This document shows, one piece after another, positions 20,454 through 30,144 of a stretch of 64,000 nt of DNA (within the stretch, counting starts at the first letter, position 1; the number at the start of each line of letters is the position of its first letter). The position numbers were made by a program, and so were the translations under genes. Source of the stretch: Rhizobium sp. L51/94 (GTDB taxonomy: Bacteria > Pseudomonadota > Alphaproteobacteria > Rhizobiales > Rhizobiaceae); NCBI RefSeq assembly GCF_019355555.1, contig NZ_CP072141.1:3590001-3654000 (forward strand). Reading direction: 5' to 3'. The notes under the pieces are model-generated. The model was not told the DNA's origin. It saw only the letters and a list, made by a program, of their open reading frames with translations, and ran no database searches.

Positions 20454-20848
20454 GCGAGCAGTTCCATTCCCTCGATCGTCTTGGCGGCGCGCTCGTCGAA
20501 TGTGAAGGTTGCGCTACACCCGGCATTGCGATTGCGGACGGCAATGAACGCGTCTGCAAATTCAGCCTGCGAGCGGCTCATTACGTCAAGAACCTCTTCG
20601 ACAGCTTCTTCGTCTTCCAGAATTATGTCTTCCGAATCCAGCAGATCCGCAATTCCGTCAGCGATCTGCTCTCTCGTGAGCTTGATACGCTGTCGCAAAA
20701 ACCAAGCGAATTCCATAAGCGTGATACAGCTTATATATCCGGGACCTATTTCACCGAGACGCGCAAACAGTTCAGCGACCTTAGCGCTTTGCGCCACATC
20801 GTCTTTCAAGAAGACGCGAAGCAAGATGTTTGTATCCAGACCGATCAT
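20450..20848 (-). CDS. vapC: PIN-domain RNase toxin (VapC type)
   Basis: A 132-residue PIN-domain protein. The four acidic residues expected for Mg-dependent RNase activity are visible: D5 ([11 protein letters not shown]), E46 (TLMEFAW), D99 (FADAFIA) and D118 (TFDERA). VapC toxins cleave specific RNAs, often initiator tRNA or rRNA; the target here is unknown. It overlaps vapB by four bases upstream and ruvB by four bases downstream. With all active-site residues intact it looks functional rather than decayed. Its relation to a particular VapC subgroup cannot be read by eye. Confidence 0.88.
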   Translation of the reverse strand: MIGLDTNILLRVFLKDDVAQSAKVAELFARLGEIGPGYISCITLMEFAWFLRQRIKLTREQIADGIADLLDSEDIILEDEEAVEEVLDVMSRSQAEFADAFIAVRNRNAGCSATFTFDERAAKTIEGMELLA

Positions 20849-21105
20849 TGCGTTCCAACAATATGGTCGAAAATAGCCTCGCCAACGGCACGTTTCATTT
20901 CGTCCACGGGGATCGGAAGCCGATCCGGGTCGTAGAACTTGCCCAGAAGATCGACAGCACGTTTGTTTTTAGCCTTGATAAAGATTTTGCCATCCTGGTG
21001 GACATAGCGAATTTTGTCCCCGGGCTCCAAATTCAGTATGTCACGAACTTCTGATGGCACGGTAGTTTGCCCCTTTGATGTTATCGTTCCATAGTAAATC
21101 TTCAT
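20845..21105 (-). CDS. vapB: AbrB/SpoVT-fold antitoxin (VapB type)
   Basis: An 86-residue protein with the swapped-hairpin AbrB DNA-binding domain at the N-terminus (ITSKGQTTVPSEVRDILNLEPGDKI). The C-terminal tail is the region expected to block the PIN toxin. The start at 21105 has AAGGAG nine bases upstream; the next in-frame ATG at 21114 abuts that AAGGAG and is less likely. A much longer frame running back into ruvA is a shadow. Such antitoxins usually repress their own promoter, which would have to lie in the 59-bp gap after ruvA or upstream of ruvC. Confidence 0.88.
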   Translation of the reverse strand: MKIYYGTITSKGQTTVPSEVRDILNLEPGDKIRYVHQDGKIFIKAKNKRAVDLLGKFYDPDRLPIPVDEMKRAVGEAIFDHIVGTQ

Positions 21106-21164
21106 TGGCAGCATCTCCTTACTTTCCAGCGATAGCAAGGAGTTTCGGGGGCCGCAAGGAATTC

Positions 21165-21779
21165 TCACTTCGACAACTCCCTCAGCCCCAGCCTGATGAG
21201 CTTGGCGCTGTCGGCACCCTCGCCCGCCGTCTTCATGGCGGCGGCAACGGCGTTGGCGGCCTGGTCGCGCGAGTAACCGAGATTGGTAAGGGCCGACACG
21301 GCATCCGACACAGGCGCTGCAGCAACGCCCTCGCCGATCTCCTGCTTGAGGCCCATGTTCAGCGCCTCGCCTGCAAACGCCGGAGCCTTGTTCTTCAATT
21401 CCAGTACCATCCGCATTGCAACCTTCGGGCCGACACCGGGTGCTCGCGAAATGACGGTCTTGTCCTGCAGGGCAATGGCGTTGGCAAGCTCCGAGGTCGT
21501 CAGCGTCGACAGCACCGCCAGCGCCACCTTCGCCCCGACGCCCTGGACGCTCTGCAGCAGAATGAACCACTCCCGCTCCAGCACTGTGAGGAAACCAAAC
21601 AGCTTCAGCTGGTCTTCGCGCACATAGGTTTCGATGAACAGCACGCAGGCCTCGCCGACGCCGCCTAACCTTGCCAGCGTCCGGCTGGAGCAATAGGCGA
21701 CATAGCAAACGCCGTGAACATCGACGAGCGCGTAGTCCTCGCCGATTTCCTCGATGGTGCCTTTGAGTTTGCCGATCAT
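21165..21779 (-). CDS. ruvA: Holliday junction DNA helicase subunit RuvA
   Basis: A 204-residue protein starting [31 protein letters not shown], the OB-fold domain. Helix-hairpin-helix motifs follow ([18 protein letters not shown] and [17 protein letters not shown]), then a flexible linker and the C-terminal RuvB-binding domain ([19 protein letters not shown]). RuvA tetramers bind the four-way junction and load RuvB. It lies 42 bp after ruvC. In most rhizobia ruvB would follow directly; here vapBC intervenes. Confidence 0.98.
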   Translation of the reverse strand: MIGKLKGTIEEIGEDYALVDVHGVCYVAYCSSRTLARLGGVGEACVLFIETYVREDQLKLFGFLTVLEREWFILLQSVQGVGAKVALAVLSTLTTSELANAIALQDKTVISRAPGVGPKVAMRMVLELKNKAPAFAGEALNMGLKQEIGEGVAAAPVSDAVSALTNLGYSRDQAANAVAAAMKTAGEGADSAKLIRLGLRELSK

Positions 21780-21821
21780 GGGATATCCGTCAGGTTTTGG
21801 TGGTGGTGACGTATCAAAACG

Positions 21822-22337
21822 CTATCCGGCGGCCAGCAAGGCCTGTCGCATGCGGTTGCCACCACGATTATGCGCATGGCATATGGCGATGGCCAGCGCA
21901 TCGGCGGCATCGTTGCCCTTGAACTCCGCCTTCGGCATCAGGATCTTCAGCATCATGTGGATCTGCTGCTTTTCGCCGTGGCCGACCCCGATGACCGCTT
22001 TCTTGACCGCGTTCGGAGCATATTCGGCGACCGCGAGCCCCGCCCGTGCCGGCACCAGCATGGCGATGCCGCGTGCCTGGCCGAGCTTGAGCGTTGCGAC
22101 AGCATCCTTGTTAACGAAAGTCTGCTCCACCGCGGCTTCATGCGGCTGGTGAGTGTGCACCACATCAGACAGCCCGTCATGCAGCTGGCAGAGCCGCGAC
22201 GCCAGGTCCATGTCGCCATCGGACAGCACTGTGCCCGATGCGACAAACCGCAGGGAGTTTCCGAGCACGTCGATGATGCCCCAGCCCATGCGGCGCAGGC
22301 CTGGATCTATGCCGATGATACGAATCGTGTTCTGCAT
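21822..22337 (-). CDS. ruvC: crossover junction endodeoxyribonuclease RuvC
   Basis: A 171-residue resolvase with an RNase-H fold: [14 protein letters not shown] (catalytic Asp11), [21 protein letters not shown] (catalytic Glu) and the C-terminal [16 protein letters not shown] (catalytic Asp pair). It resolves Holliday junctions by symmetric nicks. The frame runs back to 22415, but the ATG at 22337 gives the family's standard N-terminus and length (E. coli RuvC is 173 residues). Its Shine-Dalgarno sequence is weak. First gene of ruvC-ruvA-vapB-vapC-ruvB and divergent from the chemoreceptor gene. Confidence 0.97.
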   Translation of the reverse strand: MQNTIRIIGIDPGLRRMGWGIIDVLGNSLRFVASGTVLSDGDMDLASRLCQLHDGLSDVVHTHQPHEAAVEQTFVNKDAVATLKLGQARGIAMLVPARAGLAVAEYAPNAVKKAVIGVGHGEKQQIHMMLKILMPKAEFKGNDAADALAIAICHAHNRGGNRMRQALLAAG

Positions 22338-22572
22338 GGTCGTCAACCTACCGTTCATGGCAACCATGTGCCAGAAAAATGTGAACAAAGCGAAAACATC
22401 AAGATAATTCATCACGCGTCTTTACGTGCGATTAAGCCATTTTGCCGACTCTTCCCGGATATTGCCTTCGCAGGTGGTTCGGCTGCGGCCGCACCCCAGT
22501 TTACATCTTGACAACTTTTTCGCTGCACATCGTTTCGCGCTATCGACGAAACGAGAGTCTAGAGGTTACGCC

Positions 22573-24888
22573 ATGTCTCGCCGGTTCCAGTCGCTGTCCT
22601 TCAAGGTGATCGCCACCTTCCTGCTGCTGACGCTCCTCTCCGTCGCCGTTCTAGACGGCCTCGCCTATATCGCCAGCAACAGGCTTTCGGACGATCAGGC
22701 GCTCGAGGCAAAGAAGAGCGTCCTGGTTTTCCGCGGCGACATGCTGCAGGACCAGTTGCAGCAGATCGGCACCCAGGCGGATTCGATTGCCCGCATCGAG
22801 GCGGTACAGATGACAATCACCAGCCTTAGAAGCGGCTGGAAAACCATCGAGAAGACCTCCGGCGACGCGCGTGCGGAATTACAGAGAGTATTCGTCAGCC
22901 AGAACCCCAATCCGGCCGACCAGCGTGAAAAGCTTCTGAAGCCCGTCGGCCCCAGCGGGTTCTATTACTCCAGCCACGAGACTGCCCAGACGGAAATCGG
23001 CCGCGACCTCCAGGGCTCGCCTTTCAGCGACCTGCTGATTGCCGACATGGATGGCGCGGTGATCTATTCCTACAAGAAGGGCCCCGCCTTCGCAGAAAAC
23101 CTCAAGAGCCCGGCCTGGGTCGCATCGAGCCTCGGGAAAACCTACGCAGATGCTGTCGCAAACGTCGCCAAGGCAACCAACGACACCGCCCCGAGCGCCT
23201 TTTCCGGCCTGCGTGTAGACCCCGCGACCCAGAAGGGCGCCGTCTACTTTGCCGTCCCCATCCTCAAGCTTGGCGCACCCAAGGGCGTGATGATTTTCCA
23301 GGTGCGCGACGATATCCTCGCCTCCATCCTGTCCAAGGGCAACCCGGCCACGAGCACGGCGAGGTCGGTCGTCGTTTCGGAAGACGGTTCGGTTATCGGC
23401 GTCGACGAAGCCGGACACCTCGTAGCTGTCGATGGCGCCGCTTATGGTTTTGCTGCCGAGGCATTGGCCGGCAACGATATCAGCGTTGCTGACCTCATGC
23501 GTCCCGATGGTGAGGCGCGCGCCTATGCCCGCCCGATCGCGTTTGGCGGCAAGCATTTCCTGATTGTCGAGAGCCTTCTGAAAAGCGAACTCAATGCCGG
23601 CTCGATCGCGATTGCCAAGTTGTTGACACTCATCGGCCTCGGCGTACTCATCCTCGTGGCGCTGGCAACCGGCCTTGTGATGAAGCTTCTCTTTGCGCCG
23701 CTGGCCCGTCTGGCCGCGGTTACTCGCGATGTCGCGGATGGCAAGCTGGACAACGAGATCGGCAGTCAGGATCGCAACGACGAGATCGGCACGATGGCGA
23801 AGGCCCTTGCACGCTTCCGCCAGTCGCTCATTGACCAGCGCCTGCTGGAGGCTGCCAGCGCCGAGGCTCAGAAAAATGCGGCAGCCGAGCGCCAGGCAAG
23901 GCTGACGGAGCGCGAGGCGGAAGCCCGCGTGCTGCAGGATGTCGTCGAAAACCTGGACGAGGGTCTGCATCATCTGGCTGCCGGCGATCTCGCCTACCGC
24001 TTCGATACCGCCTTCCCCGCCGAACTCGAAGGCCTGCGCGTCAATTTCAACAAGGCCCTGGCAACGCTCAGCGACACCATGACGGCGATCGGCGGCAACT
24101 CCATGGCCGTCCATTCCGGCTCTGAGGAAATGCGCGGCGGCGCAACCGAACTTGCGGGCCGCACAGAACGCCAGGCGGCCTCGATCACCGAGACCGCAAG
24201 TGCAGTCGGCGCCATCACCGATGCCGTCCGTGTGCAGATCACCCGTGCGGAGCAGGCCGAGCGCATAGCACGCGACGCACAGGCCGAAACGCAAGGGTCG
24301 GGTCGCATCATGCGCGAGACGATCGCCGCCATGGAAGCCATCCAGGGCTCGTCGCGACAGATGAACCAGATCATCAGCGTCATCGATGGCATTGCCTTCC
24401 AGACCAATCTTCTGGCGCTCAATGCCGGCGTCGAAGCGGCTCGTGCGGGTGAAGCTGGCAAAGGCTTTGCAGTCGTCGCCCACGAAGTGCGGGAACTGGC
24501 ACAGCGCTCGTCCAGCGCCGCCAAGGAAATTGCCGGCCTGCTGGCGAAATCGACCGGGGAAGTCGAAAACGGCGTAGCGCTGGTCGAACGCGCCGGCGTC
24601 GCACTCGACGGCATCAGCACCCATGTCGAGAACATCAACGTTCAGATCCGCGAAATCATGCGCTCGACACACGAGGAAGCGGAGACACTTCGGCAGATCA
24701 ACCTTGCCGTCACCGATCTCGACGCCATGACACAGCAGAACGCCGCCATGGTGGAAGAAACGACCGCCGCAATCCATCGCCTCGCCTCCGAGGCGGGCGA
24801 GATGGACAACAGGCTGGGCAATTTCACGCTGACAGATCCGGTGCGACGCAAGACCGCCGAGATCCACATCCTGCACCGCCGCCGCTGA
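22573..24888 (+). CDS. methyl-accepting chemotaxis protein with large periplasmic sensor
   Basis: A 771-residue chemoreceptor. Membrane helix 1 is at about residues 12-32. A ~330-residue periplasmic region is probably Cache-type ([13 protein letters not shown] and an upstream [19 protein letters not shown]). Helix 2 is near residues 350-372 ([20 protein letters not shown]). A HAMP domain with [11 protein letters not shown] follows, then a second HAMP-like segment ([12 protein letters not shown]) and a signalling domain with the hairpin tip [37 protein letters not shown]. The signalling domain differs from those of the three che-operon receptors, so it may serve another array. No CheR-tethering pentapeptide is obvious. 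Frames beginning 49 codons earlier start in non-coding-looking sequence. Transcribed alone. Confidence 0.9.
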   Translation: MSRRFQSLSFKVIATFLLLTLLSVAVLDGLAYIASNRLSDDQALEAKKSVLVFRGDMLQDQLQQIGTQADSIARIEAVQMTITSLRSGWKTIEKTSGDARAELQRVFVSQNPNPADQREKLLKPVGPSGFYYSSHETAQTEIGRDLQGSPFSDLLIADMDGAVIYSYKKGPAFAENLKSPAWVASSLGKTYADAVANVAKATNDTAPSAFSGLRVDPATQKGAVYFAVPILKLGAPKGVMIFQVRDDILASILSKGNPATSTARSVVVSEDGSVIGVDEAGHLVAVDGAAYGFAAEALAGNDISVADLMRPDGEARAYARPIAFGGKHFLIVESLLKSELNAGSIAIAKLLTLIGLGVLILVALATGLVMKLLFAPLARLAAVTRDVADGKLDNEIGSQDRNDEIGTMAKALARFRQSLIDQRLLEAASAEAQKNAAAERQARLTEREAEARVLQDVVENLDEGLHHLAAGDLAYRFDTAFPAELEGLRVNFNKALATLSDTMTAIGGNSMAVHSGSEEMRGGATELAGRTERQAASITETASAVGAITDAVRVQITRAEQAERIARDAQAETQGSGRIMRETIAAMEAIQGSSRQMNQIISVIDGIAFQTNLLALNAGVEAARAGEAGKGFAVVAHEVRELAQRSSSAAKEIAGLLAKSTGEVENGVALVERAGVALDGISTHVENINVQIREIMRSTHEEAETLRQINLAVTDLDAMTQQNAAMVEETTAAIHRLASEAGEMDNRLGNFTLTDPVRRKTAEIHILHRRR

Positions 24889-24950
24889 GGCTGCGGGCAT
24901 GGACGACGGTTTGGCCACTTCTCCAGCTTGCCACAACGGACCTGGCCTCA

Positions 24951-24991
24951 AAACAGAAACACCCACCTTCCGCAGAAGCGGGTGGTGGGTG
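24951..24991 (-). terminator. intrinsic terminator of yebC
   Basis: CACCCACC-CCGC pairs with GCGG-GGTGGGTG around a 4-base loop. On the minus strand it is followed by TTTCTGTTTTG. It lies 26 bases past the yebC stop and may also end transcription of the convergent chemoreceptor. Confidence 0.75.
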
Positions 24992-25017
24992 TATCAACTC
25001 GGTAGCCCGCTAAAACG

Positions 25018-25764
25018 TCAGGCCGACAGCTTGGCCATGACCTCGTCGGAAACCTCGAAGTTCGAATAGACGGACTGGACGTCGTCGTCGTCCTCGAGGC
25101 TGTCGATCAGTTTCATCACCGAAACTGCCTTTTCCTCGTCGACCGGCACTGTGTTTTGCGCCTTCCAGACGATCTTGACAGTTTCCGCCTCGCCCAGCGT
25201 TGCTTCCAGCGCCTTGGAGACCTCGTTCAGCGCTTCGAAGCCGCAGATGATCGTGTGGCCTTCATCATCGGTAGTCACGTCGTCGGCGCCGGCCTCGATT
25301 GCCGCTTCCATCACCTTGTCTGCATCGCCGACCGCGAGCTTGTAGGTGATTTCGCCAACGTGGTCGAAGGAGAAGGAAACCGAGCCTGTTTCGCCAAGCG
25401 TACCGCCGGCCTTGGTGAAGGTCGAGCGAACGTTCGAGGCGGTGCGGTTGCGGTTGTCGGTCAACGCTTCGACGATCACTGCAGTGCCGCCGGGGCCGTA
25501 ACCTTCGTAGCGGATCTGCTCGTAGTTTTCGCCTTCGCTACCCGATGCCTTCTTGATCGCACGGTCGATGTTGTCCTTCGGCATCGACTGCGCCTTGGCG
25601 TTCTGGATAGCGAGACGCAGGGCGGCGTTCATCGTCGGGTCGGGCAGTCCGGCCTTGGCGGCGACGGTGATTTCGCGCGCCAGCTTGGAGAACATTTTCG
25701 ACCGCACGGAATCCTGGCGACCCTTGCGATGCATGATGTTTTTAAACTGTGAATGGCCAGCCAT
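25018..25764 (-). CDS. yebC: YebC/PmpR family protein (TACO1-like)
   Basis: A 248-residue YebC-family protein with the diagnostic N-terminus [18 protein letters not shown] and the [28 protein letters not shown] core. Members were long called transcriptional regulators. More recent work ties several to translation of polyproline-containing proteins at the ribosome. All three domains are present at normal length. It is transcribed alone on the minus strand and is a conserved neighbour of ruvCAB in many bacteria. Confidence 0.96.
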   Translation of the reverse strand: MAGHSQFKNIMHRKGRQDSVRSKMFSKLAREITVAAKAGLPDPTMNAALRLAIQNAKAQSMPKDNIDRAIKKASGSEGENYEQIRYEGYGPGGTAVIVEALTDNRNRTASNVRSTFTKAGGTLGETGSVSFSFDHVGEITYKLAVGDADKVMEAAIEAGADDVTTDDEGHTIICGFEALNEVSKALEATLGEAETVKIVWKAQNTVPVDEEKAVSVMKLIDSLEDDDDVQSVYSNFEVSDEVMAKLSA

Positions 25765-25921
25765 GGCACCCCTGCTCAGTCTTTTGATATGAATGGCGCC
25801 TTATAGGTGCGAAGCCACCGGCATTCAAGCGAAAAGCCCTGCCACGCCGGAGGTTGACTGAAGGAACAAAGGTGGCCCACCTCACGTTTCAGGACGCATT
25901 ATCAAATCGAAAGGATTGGCC

Positions 25922-26425
25922 ATGGCCAGCTTCAGCGAAGCACAGGAACATCCGGCAAAGCAGTTGTGGGAGCAGATCGATGCGGTGCACGCCGGCATGC
26001 TGGGTATCGACGGCATCGACATGCACATGCAGCCAATGGCGCCGCACGCCGATCCGACGACAAACACCATCTGGTTCTACACCAAGACGGATGCAGATAT
26101 CGTCAAGAGCATCAAGACCGGCGCACGCGCCCGCTTCTGCGTGGTCGGCAAGGATCACGACTACCATGCCAGCCTCGCCGGCAAGATCGAGGTCCGCGCC
26201 GACCAGGCGAAGATCGACGAGTACTGGAGTTCGGTGACCGCCGCCTGGTATCACGACGGCAAGAAGGACCCGACCCTGACGATGCTTGCGATGCATGTCG
26301 AAGACGCGGAACTGTGGATCTCGACCGGCAGCAAGCTGAAATTCGGCTGGGAGATCGCCAAGGCCAATCTCGACGACGACAAGATGCCGGACGTCGGCGT
26401 CAAGCGCCACCTGACGTTTGCCTGA
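25922..26425 (+). CDS. pyridoxamine 5'-phosphate oxidase-fold general stress protein
   Basis: A 167-residue protein with the split-barrel fold of FMN-binding proteins. NTIWFYTKTDADIVKSI and ARFCVVGKDHDYHASLAGKIEV match the general-stress-protein-26 subgroup, with W-x-Y/F-T strand, long helix, and a YHASLxG turn. WYHDGKKDP and LWISTGSKLKFGWEIAKANL continue the pattern. Likely binds FMN or F420-like flavins in the cytosol; the substrate is unknown. AAAGGA six bases upstream supports the ATG at 25922; a TTG two codons earlier is less likely. Single-gene unit. Confidence 0.82.
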   Translation: MASFSEAQEHPAKQLWEQIDAVHAGMLGIDGIDMHMQPMAPHADPTTNTIWFYTKTDADIVKSIKTGARARFCVVGKDHDYHASLAGKIEVRADQAKIDEYWSSVTAAWYHDGKKDPTLTMLAMHVEDAELWISTGSKLKFGWEIAKANLDDDKMPDVGVKRHLTFA

Positions 26426-26432
26426 ACGAGAA

Positions 26433-26464
26433 TAGCCCGGGCCGTCAACGGACAGCCCGGGCTA
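26433..26464. terminator. palindromic hairpin between convergent genes
   Basis: A perfect 10-bp stem, TAGCCCGGGC and GCCCGGGCTA, with a 12-base loop between the stress-protein gene and ymdB. The following T content is poor on either strand (CTTCAAAATCTGTTT on plus), so it is a probable but weak bidirectional terminator. Confidence 0.65.
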
Positions 26465-26482
26465 CTTCAAAATCTGTTTGGG

Positions 26483-27307
26483 TCAGTTCCAGAACGAGGG
26501 AACGGTCTCAGCCAGGCGAGGCCCGATCCGCAGCGGCGCTATATTTTCCGCCAGCCCGGTCGAATCGGAGATTTCCACGCCGACCCCACATATCGTCGCC
26601 GGCCCGGATGCGGCCTCGAAGCGGCCTTTCGGCATCTTCGAAATGAACCGGTTGAGCGGTTCTTCCTTTTCCATGCCCAGCGAGGAATCATAGTCGCCAC
26701 ACATGCCAGCATCGGACATGTAGGCGGTTCCGCCGTTGAGGATCTGCGCATCGGCTGTCGGCACATGGGTGTGGGTCCCGACGACGAAGCTCGCGCGGCC
26801 ATCGACGAAATGGCCGAAGCATTGCTTTTCGCTGGTAGCCTCCGCATGGAAGTCGAAGACGATCGCGTCGGCCTGCTCCTTCAGGGGGCAGGCAGCCAGG
26901 ATGGCCTCGGCCGACTTGAAGGGATCGTCGAGTTCGGGATGCATGAACACGCGGCCCATGATGTTGGCGACCAGCACGCGGGCGCCATTGCGCGCATAGT
27001 AGAGGCCGGAGCCGCGTCCGGGCGTTCCGGCCGGATAATTGGCCGGGCGCAGGAACTGGTCATGTCGGCCTGCAAAGGAAACCGCTTCCTTCTGGTCCCA
27101 CACATGATTGCCCGTCGTCACCACGTCGGCGCCGGCATTGATGGTTTCCAGGAAGATTTCTTCGGTGATGCCGAAACCGCCGGCCGCATTCTCGCCGTTG
27201 ACGATGACAAAATCGAGCTTGAGATCGGACACCAGCCCCGGCAGGCGGTTCCAGACACTCACGCGCCCGGTCTTGCCAACCATGTCACCCAGAAATAGCA
27301 GTCTCAT
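26483..27307 (-). CDS. ymdB: YmdB-family metallophosphoesterase
   Basis: A 274-residue protein starting LFLGDMVGKTGR, with metal ligands in GD, NGENAAGG, TTGNHVWDQKE, DFHAEATSEK and VGTHTHVPTAD. This set defines the TIGR00282/YmdB calcineurin-like phosphoesterases. Bacillus YmdB hydrolyses cyclic nucleotides and affects motility versus biofilm choice. Whether the rhizobial protein does the same is not known from sequence. It follows the 5-FCL gene with a 17-bp gap and is probably co-transcribed. Confidence 0.92.
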   Translation of the reverse strand: MRLLFLGDMVGKTGRVSVWNRLPGLVSDLKLDFVIVNGENAAGGFGITEEIFLETINAGADVVTTGNHVWDQKEAVSFAGRHDQFLRPANYPAGTPGRGSGLYYARNGARVLVANIMGRVFMHPELDDPFKSAEAILAACPLKEQADAIVFDFHAEATSEKQCFGHFVDGRASFVVGTHTHVPTADAQILNGGTAYMSDAGMCGDYDSSLGMEKEEPLNRFISKMPKGRFEAASGPATICGVGVEISDSTGLAENIAPLRIGPRLAETVPSFWN

Positions 27308-27324
27308 TCCACGTCGGTCTCCGG

Positions 27325-27897
27325 TCAGAAAATGCGAAGGCCGCTTTCGGTCAGAATGGCGTCAAGGGGAACGTCGTGCGGCTCGGCGGGTACTGATGGC
27401 ACTTCTTGGCAATCGAATGCAATGCCGATCAGGCGCCGCGCGAGGCCTTTCCGTCGTAAAAGCGCAATCGCCCTGTCATAATAGCCGCCACCATAGCCAA
27501 TCCGCCGTCCGCTAGCGTCGAACGCCGATAGCGGCACCAGCAGGATATCGGGTTCCAGCAGCGCTGCGGTCTCGTCAGGTCCGAGGGTACCGAAGGCACC
27601 GGGAACAAGCGAACGGGCATCTGCCAGTTCGCGAAAGACGATCGTTTGCCTGTCGATGACGACGGGCAGGCAAACGCGCGCGCCCCGCGATCGCAATTGA
27701 TCGAGCAACGGCCGGATGTCCGCCTCGGAGCGGATGGGCAGGAAGCCGGCGATAACCGCTCCCGGCTCGAAGCGGATTTCCGCATCACCACACCGCACCA
27801 TGGTGGCGCTTTTTTGCGCCCGCAAATCCGCCGGCAGCGCGTCGCGAGCCGCCAGCCGTTGCTTGCGAACCTGTGCTTTCATCTCACTCGAAGCCAT
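27325..27897 (-). CDS. fthC: 5-formyltetrahydrofolate cyclo-ligase
   Basis: A 190-residue protein with an N-terminal basic helix (KAQVRKQRLAARDAL), the strand VIAGFLPIRSEADIRPLL and the ATP/Mg loop GRRIGYGGGYYDRAI. The enzyme uses ATP to turn 5-formyl-THF into 5,10-methenyl-THF, salvaging folate. The frame extends 48 codons upstream over the end of the HAD gene; the ATG at 27897 gives the usual length. In many proteobacteria this gene and zapA flank the 6S RNA gene. Here they are separated by HAD, acvB and lpiA. Confidence 0.93.
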   Translation of the reverse strand: MASSEMKAQVRKQRLAARDALPADLRAQKSATMVRCGDAEIRFEPGAVIAGFLPIRSEADIRPLLDQLRSRGARVCLPVVIDRQTIVFRELADARSLVPGAFGTLGPDETAALLEPDILLVPLSAFDASGRRIGYGGGYYDRAIALLRRKGLARRLIGIAFDCQEVPSVPAEPHDVPLDAILTESGLRIF

Positions 27898-27940
27898 GTC
27901 GTCCATCCCGCAAGCCAACGCCCGGGCGTGGCTGCGCCCC

Positions 27941-28612
27941 TCAGGCGCGCACCACCGACAGCTTTCCGTTGGCGCCGATACGGGCGCGGACGCTATCATA
28001 ATTGGGGATCGTCGTGTGCGGTGTCTGCATCGGGTGGCCATGCGTCGCGGTGATGACCATGACGTCGGCGCCTGCCGCCTCGCCAGCCTTGATACCAGCC
28101 GGCACGTCCTCGAACACCAGGCATTCGGTGACGCTCACGCCCAGCCGTTCGGCACCCAGAATGTAGCACTGCGGATTGGGCTTGCCGACCTTGACGTCCT
28201 CGGCAGTCACGATGAAACGCGGCATCGGGATTCCCGCCTCCGCCAGCCGCGCCTTGGCAAGCGCAATCGGCGACGAGGTAACGATGGCCCAGCGGTCGGC
28301 AGGCAGCGAGGCCAGAAAATCGATGGCACCGGAAATCGGCACGACGCCGGCGACATCGGCGATCTCGTCCCTCTCGATTGCAGCGGCTTCGACAGCAGGA
28401 TCTACGCCGGGAAGATTGAGGTTGCGGATCGTATCGATACCGCGGGCGCCGTGCATGGTGGGCATGAATTTCTCGACATCCAGACCCTGGCGCGCAGCCC
28501 AGGCGCCCCAGACCCGTTCTGCGGAGGCGATCGAGTTCATGATCGTCCCGTCCATGTCGAACAGGAAGGCGGCGTAGCTTTTATCGAAGACGGAAACGTT
28601 ATCAGCGGACAA
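27941..28612 (-). CDS. HAD-superfamily phosphatase
   Basis: A 223-residue HAD hydrolase of the beta-phosphoglucomutase/phosphatase subgroup. Motif I is FLFDMDGTIMNS (nucleophile D19, acid/base D21), motif II VTSS, motif III the Lys in DVKVGKPNPQCY, and motif IV VFEDVPAGIKAGEAAG. A helical cap lies between motifs I and II. The V-F-E-D and K-PxP patterns resemble DOG1-type sugar phosphatases, so a small phosphosugar is a plausible substrate. This is a family inference. Its stop lies 43 bp upstream of the 5-FCL start. Confidence 0.88.
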   Translation of the reverse strand: MSADNVSVFDKSYAAFLFDMDGTIMNSIASAERVWGAWAARQGLDVEKFMPTMHGARGIDTIRNLNLPGVDPAVEAAAIERDEIADVAGVVPISGAIDFLASLPADRWAIVTSSPIALAKARLAEAGIPMPRFIVTAEDVKVGKPNPQCYILGAERLGVSVTECLVFEDVPAGIKAGEAAGADVMVITATHGHPMQTPHTTIPNYDSVRARIGANGKLSVVRA

Positions 28613-28764
28613 GGAGTATCTCTTTCGGTTGGCAGATGATCGACCGGGCCGACGCAGGCGTCGTAGGTCGAAGATTGCCCCAGATACCGTCAGCCGCAGT
28701 CAGATGCAAAGCTAGATAGTCTTGCCGGGGCACTGCGACAAGCAACGACCCGGCGGGATGTTCC

Positions 28765-30144
28765 CTATTCGCCGAGACGGCTTTTGACGCCGGCGATGAT
28801 CGTCTTCGACAATGTCTCGTAATCGTCGTCGAAATGGTGACCGCCGGCCATGGCGACGACTTCGGCGCCGGTGCCCTTCAGATCGGGGCAGGCAACGTCC
28901 TCGTCGTCATCCGTGCCATAGACGCACTGCACGATCTTCGGGTTGATCTTCTTAAGGTCCTTGAGCGGATCGCCGCCCTTGCCCTCGCTGGAAGCGCCGA
29001 GCCAGCCCATTACCGAGATGACATAGTCGACCTTGCGCGACAGCGACAGCAGCGACATCTGCACCACCTGGCTGCGTTCCTTCGGCTTCAGCAGATTGTA
29101 GCTGGCCGGGATGACGTCGGCACCGAACGAGTAACCGATCAGCACGACGTGCTGCACATTGAAGTGCTTGGTGTAGTAATCGATGATGCGGCCCAGATCG
29201 TCTGCAGTTTCCTGTGGCTTACGCTCCGACCAGAAATAATGCAGCGTATCGACGCCGACCACCGGAATGCCCTGATCCTGCAGGTAGGAGCCGACTTCCT
29301 TGTCGATGTCGCGCCATCCGCCGTCGCCGGAATAGATGATCGCCAGCGTGTCCTCGGTCGGCTTGGTTTCAAGCACGTTGATGGGAAGGCCAAGCGGCGA
29401 CTTTTCGGCGCTCAGCGACTTTACCAGATCGACCAGGGTGTTGCTGAGGGTCGTCGTGGCGTCGTCCGTGGAATCGCGGATTTCGATTTCCGGATGATCC
29501 TTCTGCATCGCCTCGACATGGTCGCGGCCATCCTTGGGCGCTGCCGGGGTGAAGCTGGCAATGATCGGGTTTGGCAGCACGCCGTCCATCAGTCCGATGA
29601 CGACGTTGTCGCCGGTCTTGACCTTTTCGGCAGGCGTGCAGAGATCCTTGGTGAGGGCGATGCCTGCGGCAGGATCGACGGCCAGCGTCTGTGACACAGT
29701 GGCGTCCGGTGTCTGCGCGGCAATTGCCAGCGCCATGGTGCCACCAGCACCAACACCGGCGATGATCGGCAGCTCGTAGGCGCTGTCGGCGACAGACCGC
29801 TGTACCTGCTGGCTCAGCGACTCGATGTCGGAAACCATGTAGATGCAGCCATCGTTCTGGCTGACATCGTAATTGTTGAGTGCCTTCAGGAAGGAAGGAT
29901 AGTCGATCCCGATGACCATCGAGCCCTTCGCCAGCAGCGTCTGTGCAACGGCGTTTTCCTTATCGCCCCAGCCACCGATATCCGAGATCAGCACGACTTC
30001 GCCAACTACCTTGCCCGTCGGCACAAGGATGTGCGGCGACGGGATGATGCCGGTGTCGTATTTCTTATTGACCTCGTCCGCGTGGGCGACACCCAGCGTG
30101 AGCAAGGCCGCCATTGCGAAGGAAGCTGCGTATTTCAAGATCAT
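28765..30144 (-). CDS. acvB: AcvB/VirJ-family lysyl-phosphatidylglycerol hydrolase
   Basis: A 459-residue periplasmic protein with a signal peptide (about residues 1-22, ending SHA-type VAHA). It has two alpha/beta-hydrolase-like halves. The N-terminal half has a degenerate nucleophile elbow (AGVGAGGTMAL). The C-terminal VirJ domain has a normal one (LIGYSFGADV, Ser nucleophile) and a terminal GGHHFDDDY carrying the likely catalytic His. Agrobacterium AcvB has been reported to hydrolyse lysyl-phosphatidylglycerol and to be needed for virulence. The Rhizobium tropici homologue AtvA is linked to acid tolerance. The start overlaps the lpiA stop by 4 bp, so synthase and hydrolase are made together. 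Confidence 0.93.
   Translation of the reverse strand: MILKYAASFAMAALLTLGVAHADEVNKKYDTGIIPSPHILVPTGKVVGEVVLISDIGGWGDKENAVAQTLLAKGSMVIGIDYPSFLKALNNYDVSQNDGCIYMVSDIESLSQQVQRSVADSAYELPIIAGVGAGGTMALAIAAQTPDATVSQTLAVDPAAGIALTKDLCTPAEKVKTGDNVVIGLMDGVLPNPIIASFTPAAPKDGRDHVEAMQKDHPEIEIRDSTDDATTTLSNTLVDLVKSLSAEKSPLGLPINVLETKPTEDTLAIIYSGDGGWRDIDKEVGSYLQDQGIPVVGVDTLHYFWSERKPQETADDLGRIIDYYTKHFNVQHVVLIGYSFGADVIPASYNLLKPKERSQVVQMSLLSLSRKVDYVISVMGWLGASSEGKGGDPLKDLKKINPKIVQCVYGTDDDEDVACPDLKGTGAEVVAMAGGHHFDDDYETLSKTIIAGVKSRLGE

Noticed and set aside
20845..21708. 287-codon frame that would make the antitoxin a fusion protein
   Set aside because: The first ~200 residues are an out-of-register reading of ruvA. 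Only the last 86 residues form a domain, with AAGGAG directly before their ATG.
22879..24966. 695-codon open frame antisense to the chemoreceptor gene
   Set aside because: It lies wholly over a well-supported MCP on the other strand and its translation is rich in Arg, Gly, His and Asp without domains. A typical high-GC shadow.
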